37,784 nt of DNA from an uncultured Bdellovibrionales bacterium. Its GTDB lineage: Bacteria > Bdellovibrionota > FAC87 > UBA2466. The first letter of the stretch is position 1, and each line of letters opens with the position of its first letter. Positions 15,897-24,630 of the stretch are shown here, piece after piece. Position numbers and translations under genes: made by a program. The stretch lies in NCBI GenBank assembly GCA_937903155.1, contig CALCZU010000032.1, forward strand, positions 1-37,784, in the 5' to 3' direction. The notes beneath the pieces are model-generated. The model saw only the letters and a program-made list of their open reading frames with translations, was not told where the DNA came from and ran no database searches.

Positions 15897-15920
15897 TTTA
15901 GTAGTACCGTTCCTGCGAAT

Positions 15921-15955
15921 AAGGCGCTTCTGAAAAGAAGCGCCTTTTTATTTTT
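15921..15955 (+). terminator. Intrinsic terminator after the lipoprotein gene
   Basis: AAGGCGCTTCT (15921-15931) and AGAAGCGCCTT (15936-15946) form a perfect 11-bp stem closed by a GAAA tetraloop, followed by TTTATTTTT. It ends the lipoprotein transcript 25 bases after the stop codon and also separates it from the convergent ku gene. Confidence 0.92.
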
Positions 15956-16763
15956 AGGCGGCTTTGCGTTTCTTTTTTGCAGGGGTCTTAGCCTTCGATT
16001 CACTTTTACCGAGACTCGCCTTGAGTGCGTCCATGAGATTATAGACTTTTGCGGTCTCTCTTTCTTTTTCTTCGACAAAAATCTTTCCACCTTTTTGTTT
16101 TCGTTTGATAGCGGCAAGTAATTTTGCAGAATAAGTGTCTTTGTATTTTTTGATTTCGAAGGGCTCAGTCAGTTGCGAAATGAGAGACAGCGCCATTTGA
16201 GTTTCTTTCGTCGAGACTCGCTTTTCTATTTTGACTTCAACCTCTTTTGGGTCGCGGATTTCTTCAAAAAAACGAAGTTGGTTGAGAACCAAAATGTCGC
16301 CGTAAGGTTTAATCACGCCGACATTTTCTTTCGTTCTGAAAACAAACTGGGCAATCCCCACTTTATTGGATTCTTTAAGGGCGTGAAGTAAGAGGCTGTA
16401 AGCTTTTACAGCCCGTTTATCGGGTTTGAGGTAGTACGGTTTATCGGCGTACATGATATCGACATCGCATTCATCTACAAAGTGCACGATATCGATTGAT
16501 TTTGTTTTTTCGGGGGCGGCATTTTTCATTTCCTCGGGAGTGATAATCACGTATTCCCCTTTTTTATATTCGTACCCGCGAATAAGCTCTTTGTAGGGGA
16601 TCTCCACGTTTTCCTTCTTACAAATTTTTGCGTAGCGGACGGGAGAGTGATCCTTCTTGTGTAAGAAGTGAAACTGCAGCTCTCTTTCCTCAGACGCGCT
16701 GTAAACCTGAACCGGAATATTCACCAAACCAAAATTTACCGAGCCCGACCAAAATGAATGCAT
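15954..16763 (-). CDS. ku: Ku protein, non-homologous end joining
   Basis: Bacterial Ku homodimer subunit that rings DNA ends and recruits LigD. The 269-aa protein begins with the typical FWSGSVNFGLVNIPV and contains LHKKDHSPVRYAKIC, the KGEYVIITPEEM segment and YYLKPDKRAVKAYSLLLHAL, all hallmarks of prokaryotic Ku. The C-terminus is the usual Lys/Ala-rich tail (SKAKTPAKKKRKAA) that binds DNA. ATG 16763 was chosen since GGAGGAG lies just upstream; a longer frame to 16835 would overlap ligD's control region. It is transcribed divergently from ligD with 84 bases between the two starts, so they probably share control. Confidence 0.97.
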   Translation of the reverse strand: MHSFWSGSVNFGLVNIPVQVYSASEERELQFHFLHKKDHSPVRYAKICKKENVEIPYKELIRGYEYKKGEYVIITPEEMKNAAPEKTKSIDIVHFVDECDVDIMYADKPYYLKPDKRAVKAYSLLLHALKESNKVGIAQFVFRTKENVGVIKPYGDILVLNQLRFFEEIRDPKEVEVKIEKRVSTKETQMALSLISQLTEPFEIKKYKDTYSAKLLAAIKRKQKGGKIFVEEKERETAKVYNLMDALKASLGKSESKAKTPAKKKRKAA

Positions 16764-16847
16764 AAGTTCTCCTCCATTGCTTGAAAAATTTGCAACCCAT
16801 ATGCCAACGATTTTGGCTTGGCATTGCGGATGCAAAGCGAAGCGGGT
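16764..16847. promoter_or_regulatory. Shared ku-ligD intergenic region with palindromic site
   Basis: The 84 bases between the divergent starts contain GCCAA-CGATT-TTGGC (16803-16817), a perfect inverted repeat, overlapped by a wider TGCCAA (16802-16807)/TTGGCA (16818-16823) pair. This triple GCCAA/TTGGC arrangement is a good candidate binding site for one regulator acting on both NHEJ genes. No known consensus was recognised. The Ku ribosome binding site occupies the left end. Confidence 0.4.
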
Positions 16848-19397
16848 ATGAGTTTAGAAAAGTATCAGCGAAAGCGAGACTTCACGGCGACTCCTGAGCC
16901 TGGTCCCCATGTTTTAAGAAATAAGCGCGGGAAACTACGTTTCGTGGTTCAAAAACATGCCGCACGCCGATTGCACTACGATTTTCGATTAGAGATGGAC
17001 GGCGTTTTGAAAAGTTGGGCGGTTCCCAAAGGACCTTCCTTGAATCCTGACGATAAGCGTTTGGCCATGGAGGTCGAAGACCATCCTATGGATTATCGCC
17101 GCTTCGAAGGAATAATTCCCAAGGGACATTACGGCGGTGGAACCGTAATGGTCTGGGACGAAGGAACCTACACGGCGATAGACCCAGAAAGTAAAGAGCC
17201 GGAAAAAGACCTGCTCGCAGGCTTGAGAAAAGGCCATCTCTCCTTTGTTTTACAAGGGGAGAAACTCAAAGGAGAATTTAGTTTGATCCGAATGCGCGGG
17301 CGTCAAGAGAATGCCTGGCTGCTCGTGAAGAAGAGAGATGATTTTGCGGACTCTAAAGATGTCACGCTAGAAGACGCCTCGGTTAAATCGAGTCGCTCGA
17401 TGGAAGAGATTGCCAAAAAATCGACGAAGAAAAAGGATGTTTGGCAGAGTAAACCTAAAACGAACCAAAAGCTCTCTCCAAAAAAAACTTTCAGAAAACC
17501 TAAACTTAAAATCCTGTCTTTAAATGCCGGCTCGAATTCGCTCATCAAACCGATGTTAGCAACCCTTGTCGATGAGCCGTTCGATCGAAAAAACTGGATC
17601 TTTGAAATTAAGTGGGATGGTTACCGTGCTATTTCTGAGGTGAATAAAAAGGGTGTGCGAATTTATTCGCGCAATCATAATGCGTTTACTGAAAAGTATC
17701 TTCCGATTGCCGAGGAACTCAGCTCTGTTCCAGAGGAGATGATTTTGGACGGGGAGATCGTCGTTTTAGATGGTGAAGGGCGTTCGTCATTTCAACTTCT
17801 GCAAAACTACAATCAAACGCAGGAAGGAAATATCGCCTATTTTGTGTTTGATATTTTGAAGTACAAAAAGAAAGATTTGACCTCTCTTCCTCTCCGCGAG
17901 CGGAAGAAAATTCTTCACAAAGTTTTGCCTAAGTTGAGTCGAATTCAAATAAGCGAGCATATTGAAACAAAAGGCGAGGCATTTTTTAAAGTTTCGGTGG
18001 AGAAGGGCCTCGAAGGAATCATCGCGAAAGACGCGGAAAGCGAGTACGTTCAGGGACGTCGGTCAGATTCGTGGCTGAAGATTAAAACCCATCTTCGACA
18101 GGAGGCTGTGATCTGCGGATATACCGAACCCAAAGGGTCTCGAGAAAAGTTTGGTGCAGTGATTTTAGGCGTCCGCAGAAAAAATAAGTGGATTTACGTG
18201 GGACACACGGGCACGGGCTTTGACCGCGAGACGTTGAAGCAGGTTCATTCCGACCTCCAATCACTAATTGTAAAAAAATGTCCGTTTACCCCGTGTCCCA
18301 AGACAAATGCGCCTGCCACGTGGGTAAAACCAAAAATCGTCTGCGAGGTTTCGTTTCAGGAATGGACGGGTGACGGGGTGATGAGACAACCCGTTTTTTT
18401 GGGAACCCGCAAAGATAAATCGCCCAGTGTGGTGAAACACGAAGTCGCCAAACCTGCATTAAAACTTTTGCAATCGGAAGAGCGAAAATCAGACGAGAGT
18501 TCGAAAGCGAAATCCCCTCATTTAACTCACCTGGATAAAGTGTACTGGCCGAAAGAAAAAATCACTAAAGGGGACTTGATTGAGTACTATCGAAAGATCT
18601 CCGACGTCATTCTTCCTTATCTTAAAGATCGTCCTCAATCTCTTCACCGATATCCCAATGGAATTAACGGTGAAAGTTTCTTTCAAAAAAATGTTGAAGG
18701 AGAAGTTCCGGATTGGGTAAAAACGACGCGAGTTACTTCCGATAATGGAAAGGAAACTGAATACCTCATTTGTCAAAATCAAGAGACTTTGCTCTATATG
18801 GCAAATCTCGGCTGCATTGAAATCAATCCTTGGAATTCGCGAATCCAAAAACCCGAATCTCCCGATTATCTGATTATCGATCTAGATCCTGAAGCAATTT
18901 CTTTTCAAAAAGTAATTGAGACTGCCATCGAGGTCCGGAAAGTTTTAGAATCGTTAGACATCGAAAGTTACTGCAAAACTTCGGGGGCGACGGGATTGCA
19001 TATTTATATCCCTCTAGAAGCTCGTTACGATTACGACGCCAGCCGATCGTTCGCAGAACTTTTAGTGAATCTGATTCACCGACGAATTCCCGGATTCACG
19101 AGCGTCGTGCGTAGCCCCAAACTTCGGCAGCGAAAAGTATACTTAGATTATTTACAGAACCGTCAGAGGCAAACGGTGGCGTCGGCCTACTCGGTTCGCC
19201 CTAGGCCTGGGGCGCCTGTTTCTACTCCACTTTTATGGAGTGAGGTGAAAAAAGGCCTGGATCCGACGGATTTTAATATCAAAACAATCTTCAAGCGATT
19301 GGATTCAAAAGGTGACCTTTTCGCTCCGGTGCTGAAAAAAGGGGTAAAAATAGAGCCGATTTTAAAACGGCTACAAAAAGAAAATGAAGATTCCTGA
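16848..19397 (+). CDS. ligD: Multifunctional NHEJ DNA ligase LigD (phosphoesterase-ligase-polymerase)
   Basis: An 849-aa end-joining enzyme with three domains. The N-terminal 3'-phosphoesterase (about 20-170) has VQKHAARRLHYDFRLE and PKGHYGGG. The ATP-dependent ligase domain (about 230-530) has the adenylated lysine K255 in FEIKWDGYRA, DGEIVVLD, and EGIIAKD and WLKIK motifs. The primase-like polymerase domain (about 560-840) has YWPKEKITKGDLIEYY, the metal ligands D678 and D680 in IIDLDPE, and TSGATGLHIYIPL. The order PE-LIG-POL is that of the Pseudomonas type, not the mycobacterial POL-PE-LIG. ATG 16848 is preferred over TTG or ATG starts further upstream because the conserved domain starts soon after. 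The linker at 180-215 is Lys/Ser-rich. Confidence 0.97.
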   Translation: MSLEKYQRKRDFTATPEPGPHVLRNKRGKLRFVVQKHAARRLHYDFRLEMDGVLKSWAVPKGPSLNPDDKRLAMEVEDHPMDYRRFEGIIPKGHYGGGTVMVWDEGTYTAIDPESKEPEKDLLAGLRKGHLSFVLQGEKLKGEFSLIRMRGRQENAWLLVKKRDDFADSKDVTLEDASVKSSRSMEEIAKKSTKKKDVWQSKPKTNQKLSPKKTFRKPKLKILSLNAGSNSLIKPMLATLVDEPFDRKNWIFEIKWDGYRAISEVNKKGVRIYSRNHNAFTEKYLPIAEELSSVPEEMILDGEIVVLDGEGRSSFQLLQNYNQTQEGNIAYFVFDILKYKKKDLTSLPLRERKKILHKVLPKLSRIQISEHIETKGEAFFKVSVEKGLEGIIAKDAESEYVQGRRSDSWLKIKTHLRQEAVICGYTEPKGSREKFGAVILGVRRKNKWIYVGHTGTGFDRETLKQVHSDLQSLIVKKCPFTPCPKTNAPATWVKPKIVCEVSFQEWTGDGVMRQPVFLGTRKDKSPSVVKHEVAKPALKLLQSEERKSDESSKAKSPHLTHLDKVYWPKEKITKGDLIEYYRKISDVILPYLKDRPQSLHRYPNGINGESFFQKNVEGEVPDWVKTTRVTSDNGKETEYLICQNQETLLYMANLGCIEINPWNSRIQKPESPDYLIIDLDPEAISFQKVIETAIEVRKVLESLDIESYCKTSGATGLHIYIPLEARYDYDASRSFAELLVNLIHRRIPGFTSVVRSPKLRQRKVYLDYLQNRQRQTVASAYSVRPRPGAPVSTPLLWSEVKKGLDPTDFNIKTIFKRLDSKGDLFAPVLKKGVKIEPILKRLQKENEDS

Positions 19398-19398
19398 G

Positions 19399-20496
19399 TT
19401 AAAGCCTACAGGCTTTGAAGACGGCATCGTCTTTTTCGTAGCCGACGGCGACGGCGTTGCGATCTGGATTAAAAACTGAGCCCCAGGGTAGAGGAAGTGC
19501 CGAGCGCACAAAAACTCTCCCTGAGGAAGGCGACAGATCCATATTATGAATTGTCGTGAATTGGCCCCCTAAAGTTGAAAAGTCCCAATGTCCGATGCGT
19601 TTTTCGGTTTTGAGATCAATGAAGATAACTTCTCTTGTATCTTTTAATGCCGCGACGATGCAATTTCCCAATCGTCTTGCAACGGTCGGTGTTCCTTCAT
19701 TCATTTTGATCGAACGAACGGTCTTCAAATTAGTATCGACGAGAATGACTTCTCGACTGCCTTTCACTGGAACTGCCAAGGTATGAGCGTCGAAGATCGT
19801 GGGCGTTCCAATATCTTGATAAGCTCCCATTGGGAAAACTTCTGTGGCTTTCTGCGATTTTAAATCGATCGCAAGCAGTCCGTCGTTGTGAGACGCAAGC
19901 GTCGTTTCAGTTGCAAAGAGAAGATTTCCGATCTGATTAATGCTGCTGACGTAAGCAAATTTTTGTTTCAAGAAATCCATTCCAAACGACCCCAGCGTAA
20001 AAATACTTTTGTTGCCGTCGGAGTTACCGGTATTGCTTGACGAGTAAGCGCCTCCGGGAGCGCTGAAATACATTTTCGATTCAGTGCCTGCGAAATTTTG
20101 AACGCTGACTCTTAACGAAAATTCCTTACGCTCCAAGAGTCTGATTTTCTGACCGGCAAGTGTGAAGACCGAATAATAGCTAAACGTGCCGTTGTCTTTG
20201 ACCCGTCTTCCGATGACAACCACTTTGTCGGTGCCGAGGGGATAAATCGTGTCGTTACTGTGATAGGTTCCGACTAAGTCGATGAGAGTTCCCTGATTGT
20301 TGTAAGCTTCGAGAGAGTATTCGATCATCCCGCGGTTTCGATTCCGTCCCACCCAGAGAGTTTCATTTTGAAAGGCTTGTGCTGACTGTGCCTCTGAAGG
20401 AGAGAGCTGAGTCATTAACGAAATCTCTGCGGATCCAAATCCATTCGACGTTAAAAAGAGACAGATAGATAAAACGAACCCTAAAATACGAGTCAT
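19399..20496 (-). CDS. Secreted beta-propeller-like protein of unknown function
   Basis: A 365-aa exported protein with a signal peptide (MTRILGFVLSICLFLTSNGFG). The mature part is beta-strand-rich with repeated units of about 45 residues, such as LLAIDLKSQKATEVFP, EVILVDTNLKTVRSIK and EVIFIDLKTEKRIGHW, the look of a YVTN-type seven-bladed propeller. No catalytic motif is seen, so a binding or scaffolding role is likely. ATG 20496 was chosen because GGGAG lies at good spacing and the signal peptide then starts at residue 1. It is divergent from the M28 peptidase gene, and its 3' end lies two bases from the ligD stop on the other strand. Confidence 0.8.
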   Translation of the reverse strand: MTRILGFVLSICLFLTSNGFGSAEISLMTQLSPSEAQSAQAFQNETLWVGRNRNRGMIEYSLEAYNNQGTLIDLVGTYHSNDTIYPLGTDKVVVIGRRVKDNGTFSYYSVFTLAGQKIRLLERKEFSLRVSVQNFAGTESKMYFSAPGGAYSSSNTGNSDGNKSIFTLGSFGMDFLKQKFAYVSSINQIGNLLFATETTLASHNDGLLAIDLKSQKATEVFPMGAYQDIGTPTIFDAHTLAVPVKGSREVILVDTNLKTVRSIKMNEGTPTVARRLGNCIVAALKDTREVIFIDLKTEKRIGHWDFSTLGGQFTTIHNMDLSPSSGRVFVRSALPLPWGSVFNPDRNAVAVGYEKDDAVFKACRL

Positions 20497-20603
20497 TGGC
20501 TCTCCCAGAATGTTTGTGATTTCAGCTATATCAGCGCCAAACTTTGCGATCAACGACGAGATCCGCTCAAAAGTGAATAACAAAATCTTTTGATAACGCT
20601 CCG

Positions 20604-22673
20604 ATGAAAAATCCGCACGCCTTTCTTGTTTTTGGTTTAGGAAAGTTTTATTTCTTTCGAATGCGATTTGTACTTCTGGTTTTAGTCAGTGTTTCTTTTC
20701 CCTTATTCGCAATGGATCTTAGGGATTGTTTTAAAGGTTATCAAAGAGTTGCCGTTGGGCCGGGAGCCGAAAAGGCTTTAGGACTGGAACAACCTTCGGA
20801 AGATGCGGCAGCTTCTAAGCCCATCGATGTTTCGAGTAAACCTCTGACAGTGCTGATGCCAACGGTATTAATGGAAGAGGGACTCGAGTTTCCTGAAATG
20901 CAAGCGCTTCCTCAACCCGCATCTGTTCCGGGATTTGAAGGAGCCATTTATATCGGTGACGTCAATATTACGCGCAAACCGCTTTCGAATCCTTCGTTAA
21001 AATTTAAACCTAAGCCTTGGACAAAAAGTACTCCAGGAAGTGCGACGCAAGTTTTCCCCCAGTATGTGGGAACAAAACCGCAAGATTTGATTCTGGGATT
21101 TCCGGGACGAGAGTTTGCAACGCTTCCTCTGGCAATGAAAGCGAAAGCCGAAATGCAAGCGCGTCGATTGGCAAAGACCATGGATGTTCCGAATGCGGAA
21201 TTTGAAATCTGGCCTCAGTTAGATGACAGCGGACAAATGAATTGGGTTTTCGCTCGTTGGAGAAGGGATATTACTCAACCCTGGCATTGGCTCACCGCCA
21301 ATCAATGGGGATCGAATCGTTCGAGGGTCGATGCGCCTATTTTGCCGATTCGACTCGACCCCAACAATCCATCGGATCACGCAAAAATCTTTGACGACTT
21401 TTCCACGTTTAATGATCTTTATCAAATGCCTGAATTCGGCCAGATGGTTTTTACAAGAGATCGCGGAAAAGAAGTCGTCGGTGCTTGGCTATCACCGAGG
21501 CGAAGAACCAGCATGGAACAAAAGTTGACCCAACCTGGGATTGTCGGATACCGACTGCCTCAACCTGCGCGTCTGAATGATACGCCGGTGACGTTTACCT
21601 TGAAAGCCAATGCCGGTCGCCGTTCTTGGAAAGAAAAGATTTACTGGGATAGGCATTCCTTTGCGAAATTTCCGAAAGTGGACGAACCGTTGATTGTCGC
21701 GAAATGGCCCAGTAATTTTCACGAAGTTTATAAAGAACGGGTTTACCAGCTTTCGGGTGGAAAGGATCTCGAGTTTCCAATCAGTGGAAAAAAAGTAAAG
21801 CTCACTAAGAGAAGCAGCGCTCAGCCCGACCACCAACTCGAAGTGATGAATGACTACTTCACAGAATTTTATCAATCTTTGGGTTTAGAAGAGCTGGGAG
21901 TTAAAATTGTCCGTCAACGTTTTAAGTGGCGGGGAATTTGGCAATCGAATCTCTGTATCGTTTTTCCTGGAGAAGAAGCGGGCAAATATGTCGTTGCAGG
22001 AGATCATACGGATGCGGCGTTTGAAGAAGACACGTTCGCGAAGACGGGCGTTCGAGAGACCACCGATGGTGCTGCGGATAATATTACCGCCTCTGCAATG
22101 CTCATGGCGACTGCCGAAAAACTCAAAGAGATGTTGAAAAAGGGATTCAAATTGAAAAAAGGAGTCATCTTAGTCCATTTAACGGGAGAAGAATATCCAG
22201 CGGACGGAATTGGCGTGATGCACTTTTTTGAGGATGCGCTGGAGACTCGAAAAGATCTTAAAGATGTCAGGGAGATTACAGCGTTTATCGTGCCTGATTT
22301 TATCGGCTATCATAAGCCCGGCGAAAATATTTTTCAGCTAAATCCCGCGGATTCAGAAAAGTCTAAACTACTTGCGGCCTATGCTCTCGATGCCTCAAGA
22401 AAAGTCATTCCCAATCAGAAATGGGTGGGCCGTCTCGTTCCTCGCAATAAAAAAGCGAACGGTATTTTTAACACGGACGTGGTTTATCCTGAACGCCTGG
22501 GTGTTCCTTCGTTACTTGTGAATAATTTGGATTACTCGAATAACGAAAATCGAAAAGCAAATCCTTTGAACCATCAAGATGCAGACACGGCCGACAACGT
22601 CGATTTCGACTACGCAGGCGACGTCTCCAAAGTAGGCATCGAAACGATCTTACGCGCCGCGAACTTTCCTTAG
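20604..22673 (+). CDS. Secreted M28-family zinc peptidase with long N-terminal region
   Basis: A 689-aa exported protein. The C-terminal 240 residues are an M28-type (aminopeptidase Y-like) domain: the zinc and catalytic residues lie in GDHTDAAF and TDGAADNITASAML, the general-base Glu in LTGEEYPADG, and later metal ligands in VPDFIGYH and NHQDADTADNVD. The first 420 residues are unassigned, with a Pro-rich stretch near the N-terminus and a WPQLDDSGQMNWVFARWRRD segment. Signal peptide: a second in-frame ATG at 20661 gives the cleaner one (MRFVLLVLVSVSFPLFA), but neither start has a clear ribosome binding site. The gene ends just before a 97-bp hairpin that may terminate it. Confidence 0.85.
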   Translation: MKNPHAFLVFGLGKFYFFRMRFVLLVLVSVSFPLFAMDLRDCFKGYQRVAVGPGAEKALGLEQPSEDAAASKPIDVSSKPLTVLMPTVLMEEGLEFPEMQALPQPASVPGFEGAIYIGDVNITRKPLSNPSLKFKPKPWTKSTPGSATQVFPQYVGTKPQDLILGFPGREFATLPLAMKAKAEMQARRLAKTMDVPNAEFEIWPQLDDSGQMNWVFARWRRDITQPWHWLTANQWGSNRSRVDAPILPIRLDPNNPSDHAKIFDDFSTFNDLYQMPEFGQMVFTRDRGKEVVGAWLSPRRRTSMEQKLTQPGIVGYRLPQPARLNDTPVTFTLKANAGRRSWKEKIYWDRHSFAKFPKVDEPLIVAKWPSNFHEVYKERVYQLSGGKDLEFPISGKKVKLTKRSSAQPDHQLEVMNDYFTEFYQSLGLEELGVKIVRQRFKWRGIWQSNLCIVFPGEEAGKYVVAGDHTDAAFEEDTFAKTGVRETTDGAADNITASAMLMATAEKLKEMLKKGFKLKKGVILVHLTGEEYPADGIGVMHFFEDALETRKDLKDVREITAFIVPDFIGYHKPGENIFQLNPADSEKSKLLAAYALDASRKVIPNQKWVGRLVPRNKKANGIFNTDVVYPERLGVPSLLVNNLDYSNNENRKANPLNHQDADTADNVDFDYAGDVSKVGIETILRAANFP

Positions 22674-22678
22674 CGACC

Positions 22679-22775
22679 CGTCATTGCGAGGAGCGTAGCG
22701 ACGAAGCAATCTCGCCGATAACATGAGCGTTCTTGGCGTCGAGATTGCTTCGTCGCTGCGCTCCTCGCAATGACG
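22679..22775. repeat. Full interspersed palindromic repeat (copy 2), possible terminator
   Basis: Two 35-base arms (22680-22714 and 22740-22774) are inverted repeats with one mismatch, extended by one more pair, around a 25-base loop. The arm core TTGCGAGGAGC plus GACGAAGCAATCTCG recurs at 164-202 and 37728-37766, and the loop start CCGATAAC-A-GAGCG recurs at 37767. It begins five bases after the M28 peptidase stop and may block transcription into the next gene, though no T-run follows. Confidence 0.9.
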
Positions 22776-22826
22776 AGTAATTTTGGTACCATTAGGTTAA
22801 AGACTCACCACAACCAAGGATCACTC

Positions 22827-23936
22827 ATGAAAAATCTACTTCTTCTTTGCTCGTTCATTTTAAATTGTGTAGTTTTTGCCGATGCCCTGCCGCCAGGGTG
22901 TGAGTATGATAAGGAATGTTTCTTCGATGCGCCCGGAATGAAATGCGCGGATGGAACTCAATCCTATTTCACGATTACCCCTCGCAAAGATGCTAAGAAT
23001 CTTTTGATCTATTTAAATGGCGGCGGCGGCTGTTGGAGTAAATCCAGTTGTCAAAATGGCTTAGCAAGACCGCTCACTCGCCAAGTGGTCCCAACCGATT
23101 GGAATAATGGCCGAGGGATTTTCAATCGCAACGAACCCACCAATCCCTTTCGTACGGATTACAATCTTGTGAATATTGCTTACTGCACGGGAGATGTTTA
23201 CGCCGGCGACAAGACGGTCAATTACGGCAGCGCCTCTAATCCCTACATGATTCAACATCACGGATTTAAAAATGTGCAAATTACACTCACGGAAGTTCAA
23301 AAATATTATCCCTTTCCTGAAAAAGCCGTATTGATTGGGCAAAGCGCCGGCGGCTTTGGAACTATTTTTCACGCAAAATCGATGGATACCTATTTCCCAG
23401 GCGCAAAAAAATACGTCATCGACGATTCAGGAGTGCCACTTTCTCCTCCTTTCTTAACCGAAAAAAGCTACATCGAAATTGTGAAGAACTGGGGAATCGA
23501 AAACACATTCCCGTATGAAAAACCGGGATCGTTAAAAGACTACAATTTCGAATATGTGATCGAAGCGAATCTCAAGAATCTCCCCACCACTCGTTTCGGT
23601 TTAATCGGTGCCTACTCCGACCGAATCATGACCTTCTTCGCAAATCGCTTAGGCTCCCCAAATTCTTTCACAGCCGTCCGCGATACGTTGATAGATACGG
23701 CTAAAAATCGCATCGGCGATTCCGAAATCGCAAAAGTTTTCTATCTCACAGGTTCCGAACACTGCTATGTCCACCGAAGCATCGGGTCTATCAGCTCTAA
23801 AAAAGTCGTCCTCGGCAAATGGATGACGGCGATGATCAACGACGACACAGAACAATGGACAAACGTCCGCCCGGATCTTTCAAGAGAAATTCCTCCGGTC
23901 GACCCAGACGAATTTTACGCAAGCTTTAAGCGCTGA
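22827..23936 (+). CDS. Secreted pectinacetylesterase/Notum-family hydrolase
   Basis: A 369-aa exported alpha/beta hydrolase of the pectinacetylesterase (PAE/Notum) family, which removes acetyl or acyl groups from polysaccharides or lipidated targets. Signal peptide is MKNLLLLCSFILNCVVFADA. Family marks are LIYLNGGGGCW (oxyanion hole region, 60-70), the FNRNEPTNPF segment, the nucleophile S173 in GQSAGGFG, the Asp in IDDSGVPL and the His in GSEHCYVHR. Several Cys could form disulfides, as in the family. The start at 22827 has AAGGA six bases upstream; a longer frame would begin inside the repeat at 22770. The natural substrate is not decidable. Confidence 0.9.
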   Translation: MKNLLLLCSFILNCVVFADALPPGCEYDKECFFDAPGMKCADGTQSYFTITPRKDAKNLLIYLNGGGGCWSKSSCQNGLARPLTRQVVPTDWNNGRGIFNRNEPTNPFRTDYNLVNIAYCTGDVYAGDKTVNYGSASNPYMIQHHGFKNVQITLTEVQKYYPFPEKAVLIGQSAGGFGTIFHAKSMDTYFPGAKKYVIDDSGVPLSPPFLTEKSYIEIVKNWGIENTFPYEKPGSLKDYNFEYVIEANLKNLPTTRFGLIGAYSDRIMTFFANRLGSPNSFTAVRDTLIDTAKNRIGDSEIAKVFYLTGSEHCYVHRSIGSISSKKVVLGKWMTAMINDDTEQWTNVRPDLSREIPPVDPDEFYASFKR

Positions 23937-24015
23937 GAACGATTCAATGAAGGCCGCGCTTGCAAGGCGCTAACGCTTGGTGTTACCTCTTTCTTTTCGA
24001 AGAGAGAGGTCTGAC

Positions 24016-24630
24016 ATGAAGCACCTGTTTTTAATTTTGCTAGCCGTGTTTTCTTTTTCCTACCCTTGCAAAGCGGATGAATATCAAGAAAAGCGTGAGC
24101 ACTCTCTCAAAATGCTATCGTCGACGGACCCTGAATCTCCAGACGCCATCGAGTTAGTGAAGTATTTGGCTGCCGCAGATTTTGATAGGCCAGATGTGGT
24201 CGTGTTTATCGATAGTATGTCGTGGGCGGCGCAAGACCGTGTTTGGCAAATCATCCTTGAAGGAGTGAGCCCCTACACTAAAAGCGATAGCAACCAATTT
24301 TACACCGAATTCCTCGTAGGTCACGCGGCCCAAAACCGTTTTCGCCAACAACAAATTCGCGACTGGATAGAAAAGTGCGAAGAAAACAATTCCAAAATCT
24401 TTTACCAAACCCGTAGATTCGCCCAAGCCTTTCACCGAAAAGCCGGAACTCTCGGCTTATGGTACCAAGACGGCTATTCCGCCCGTCCCCCCGAAATGCC
24501 TTTCGCCAATCTCCTAAAATCCGAGTTAAATACACAACGCTATAACGAACAAGGCTCCCGAGCCCACCGCTGCTGGACCGGCTTCCGAAACTTCATCGCC
24601 AACCACTCCCTCCCTTTTCCCATAAGATAA
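24016..24630 (+). CDS. Secreted protein of unknown function, 204 aa
   Basis: A signal peptide (MKHLFLILLAVFSFSYPCKA) precedes a mostly helical, charged domain rich in Gln, Arg and aromatic residues (QNRFRQQQIRDWIEKC, WYQDGYSARPPEMPF). Two later Cys (WIEKCEEN and HRCWTGF) could form a disulfide. Family not recognised and no catalytic motif seen. ATG 24016 was chosen for its GAGAGAGG ribosome binding site; an upstream start would bury it. The preceding 79 bases include the pectinacetylesterase end, so the two could be cotranscribed. The 3' end runs into a large inverted repeat. Confidence 0.8.
   Translation: MKHLFLILLAVFSFSYPCKADEYQEKREHSLKMLSSTDPESPDAIELVKYLAAADFDRPDVVVFIDSMSWAAQDRVWQIILEGVSPYTKSDSNQFYTEFLVGHAAQNRFRQQQIRDWIEKCEENNSKIFYQTRRFAQAFHRKAGTLGLWYQDGYSARPPEMPFANLLKSELNTQRYNEQGSRAHRCWTGFRNFIANHSLPFPIR

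Noticed and set aside
16764..16847. Longer Ku and LigD starts overlapping each other
   Set aside because: Upstream in-frame starts (16835 for ku, 16818 for ligD) would overlap, whereas a strong GGAGGAG site marks the ku ATG at 16763 and conserved domains begin after both chosen starts.
21492..21875. 127-codon minus-strand frame inside the M28 peptidase gene
   Set aside because: Antisense shadow of a conserved secreted gene, with no family resemblance and no ribosome binding site.
22679..22775. CRISPR repeat or tRNA-like element
   Set aside because: The repeat is a single hairpin at scattered sites, not a direct-repeat array with spacers, and has no tRNA fold.
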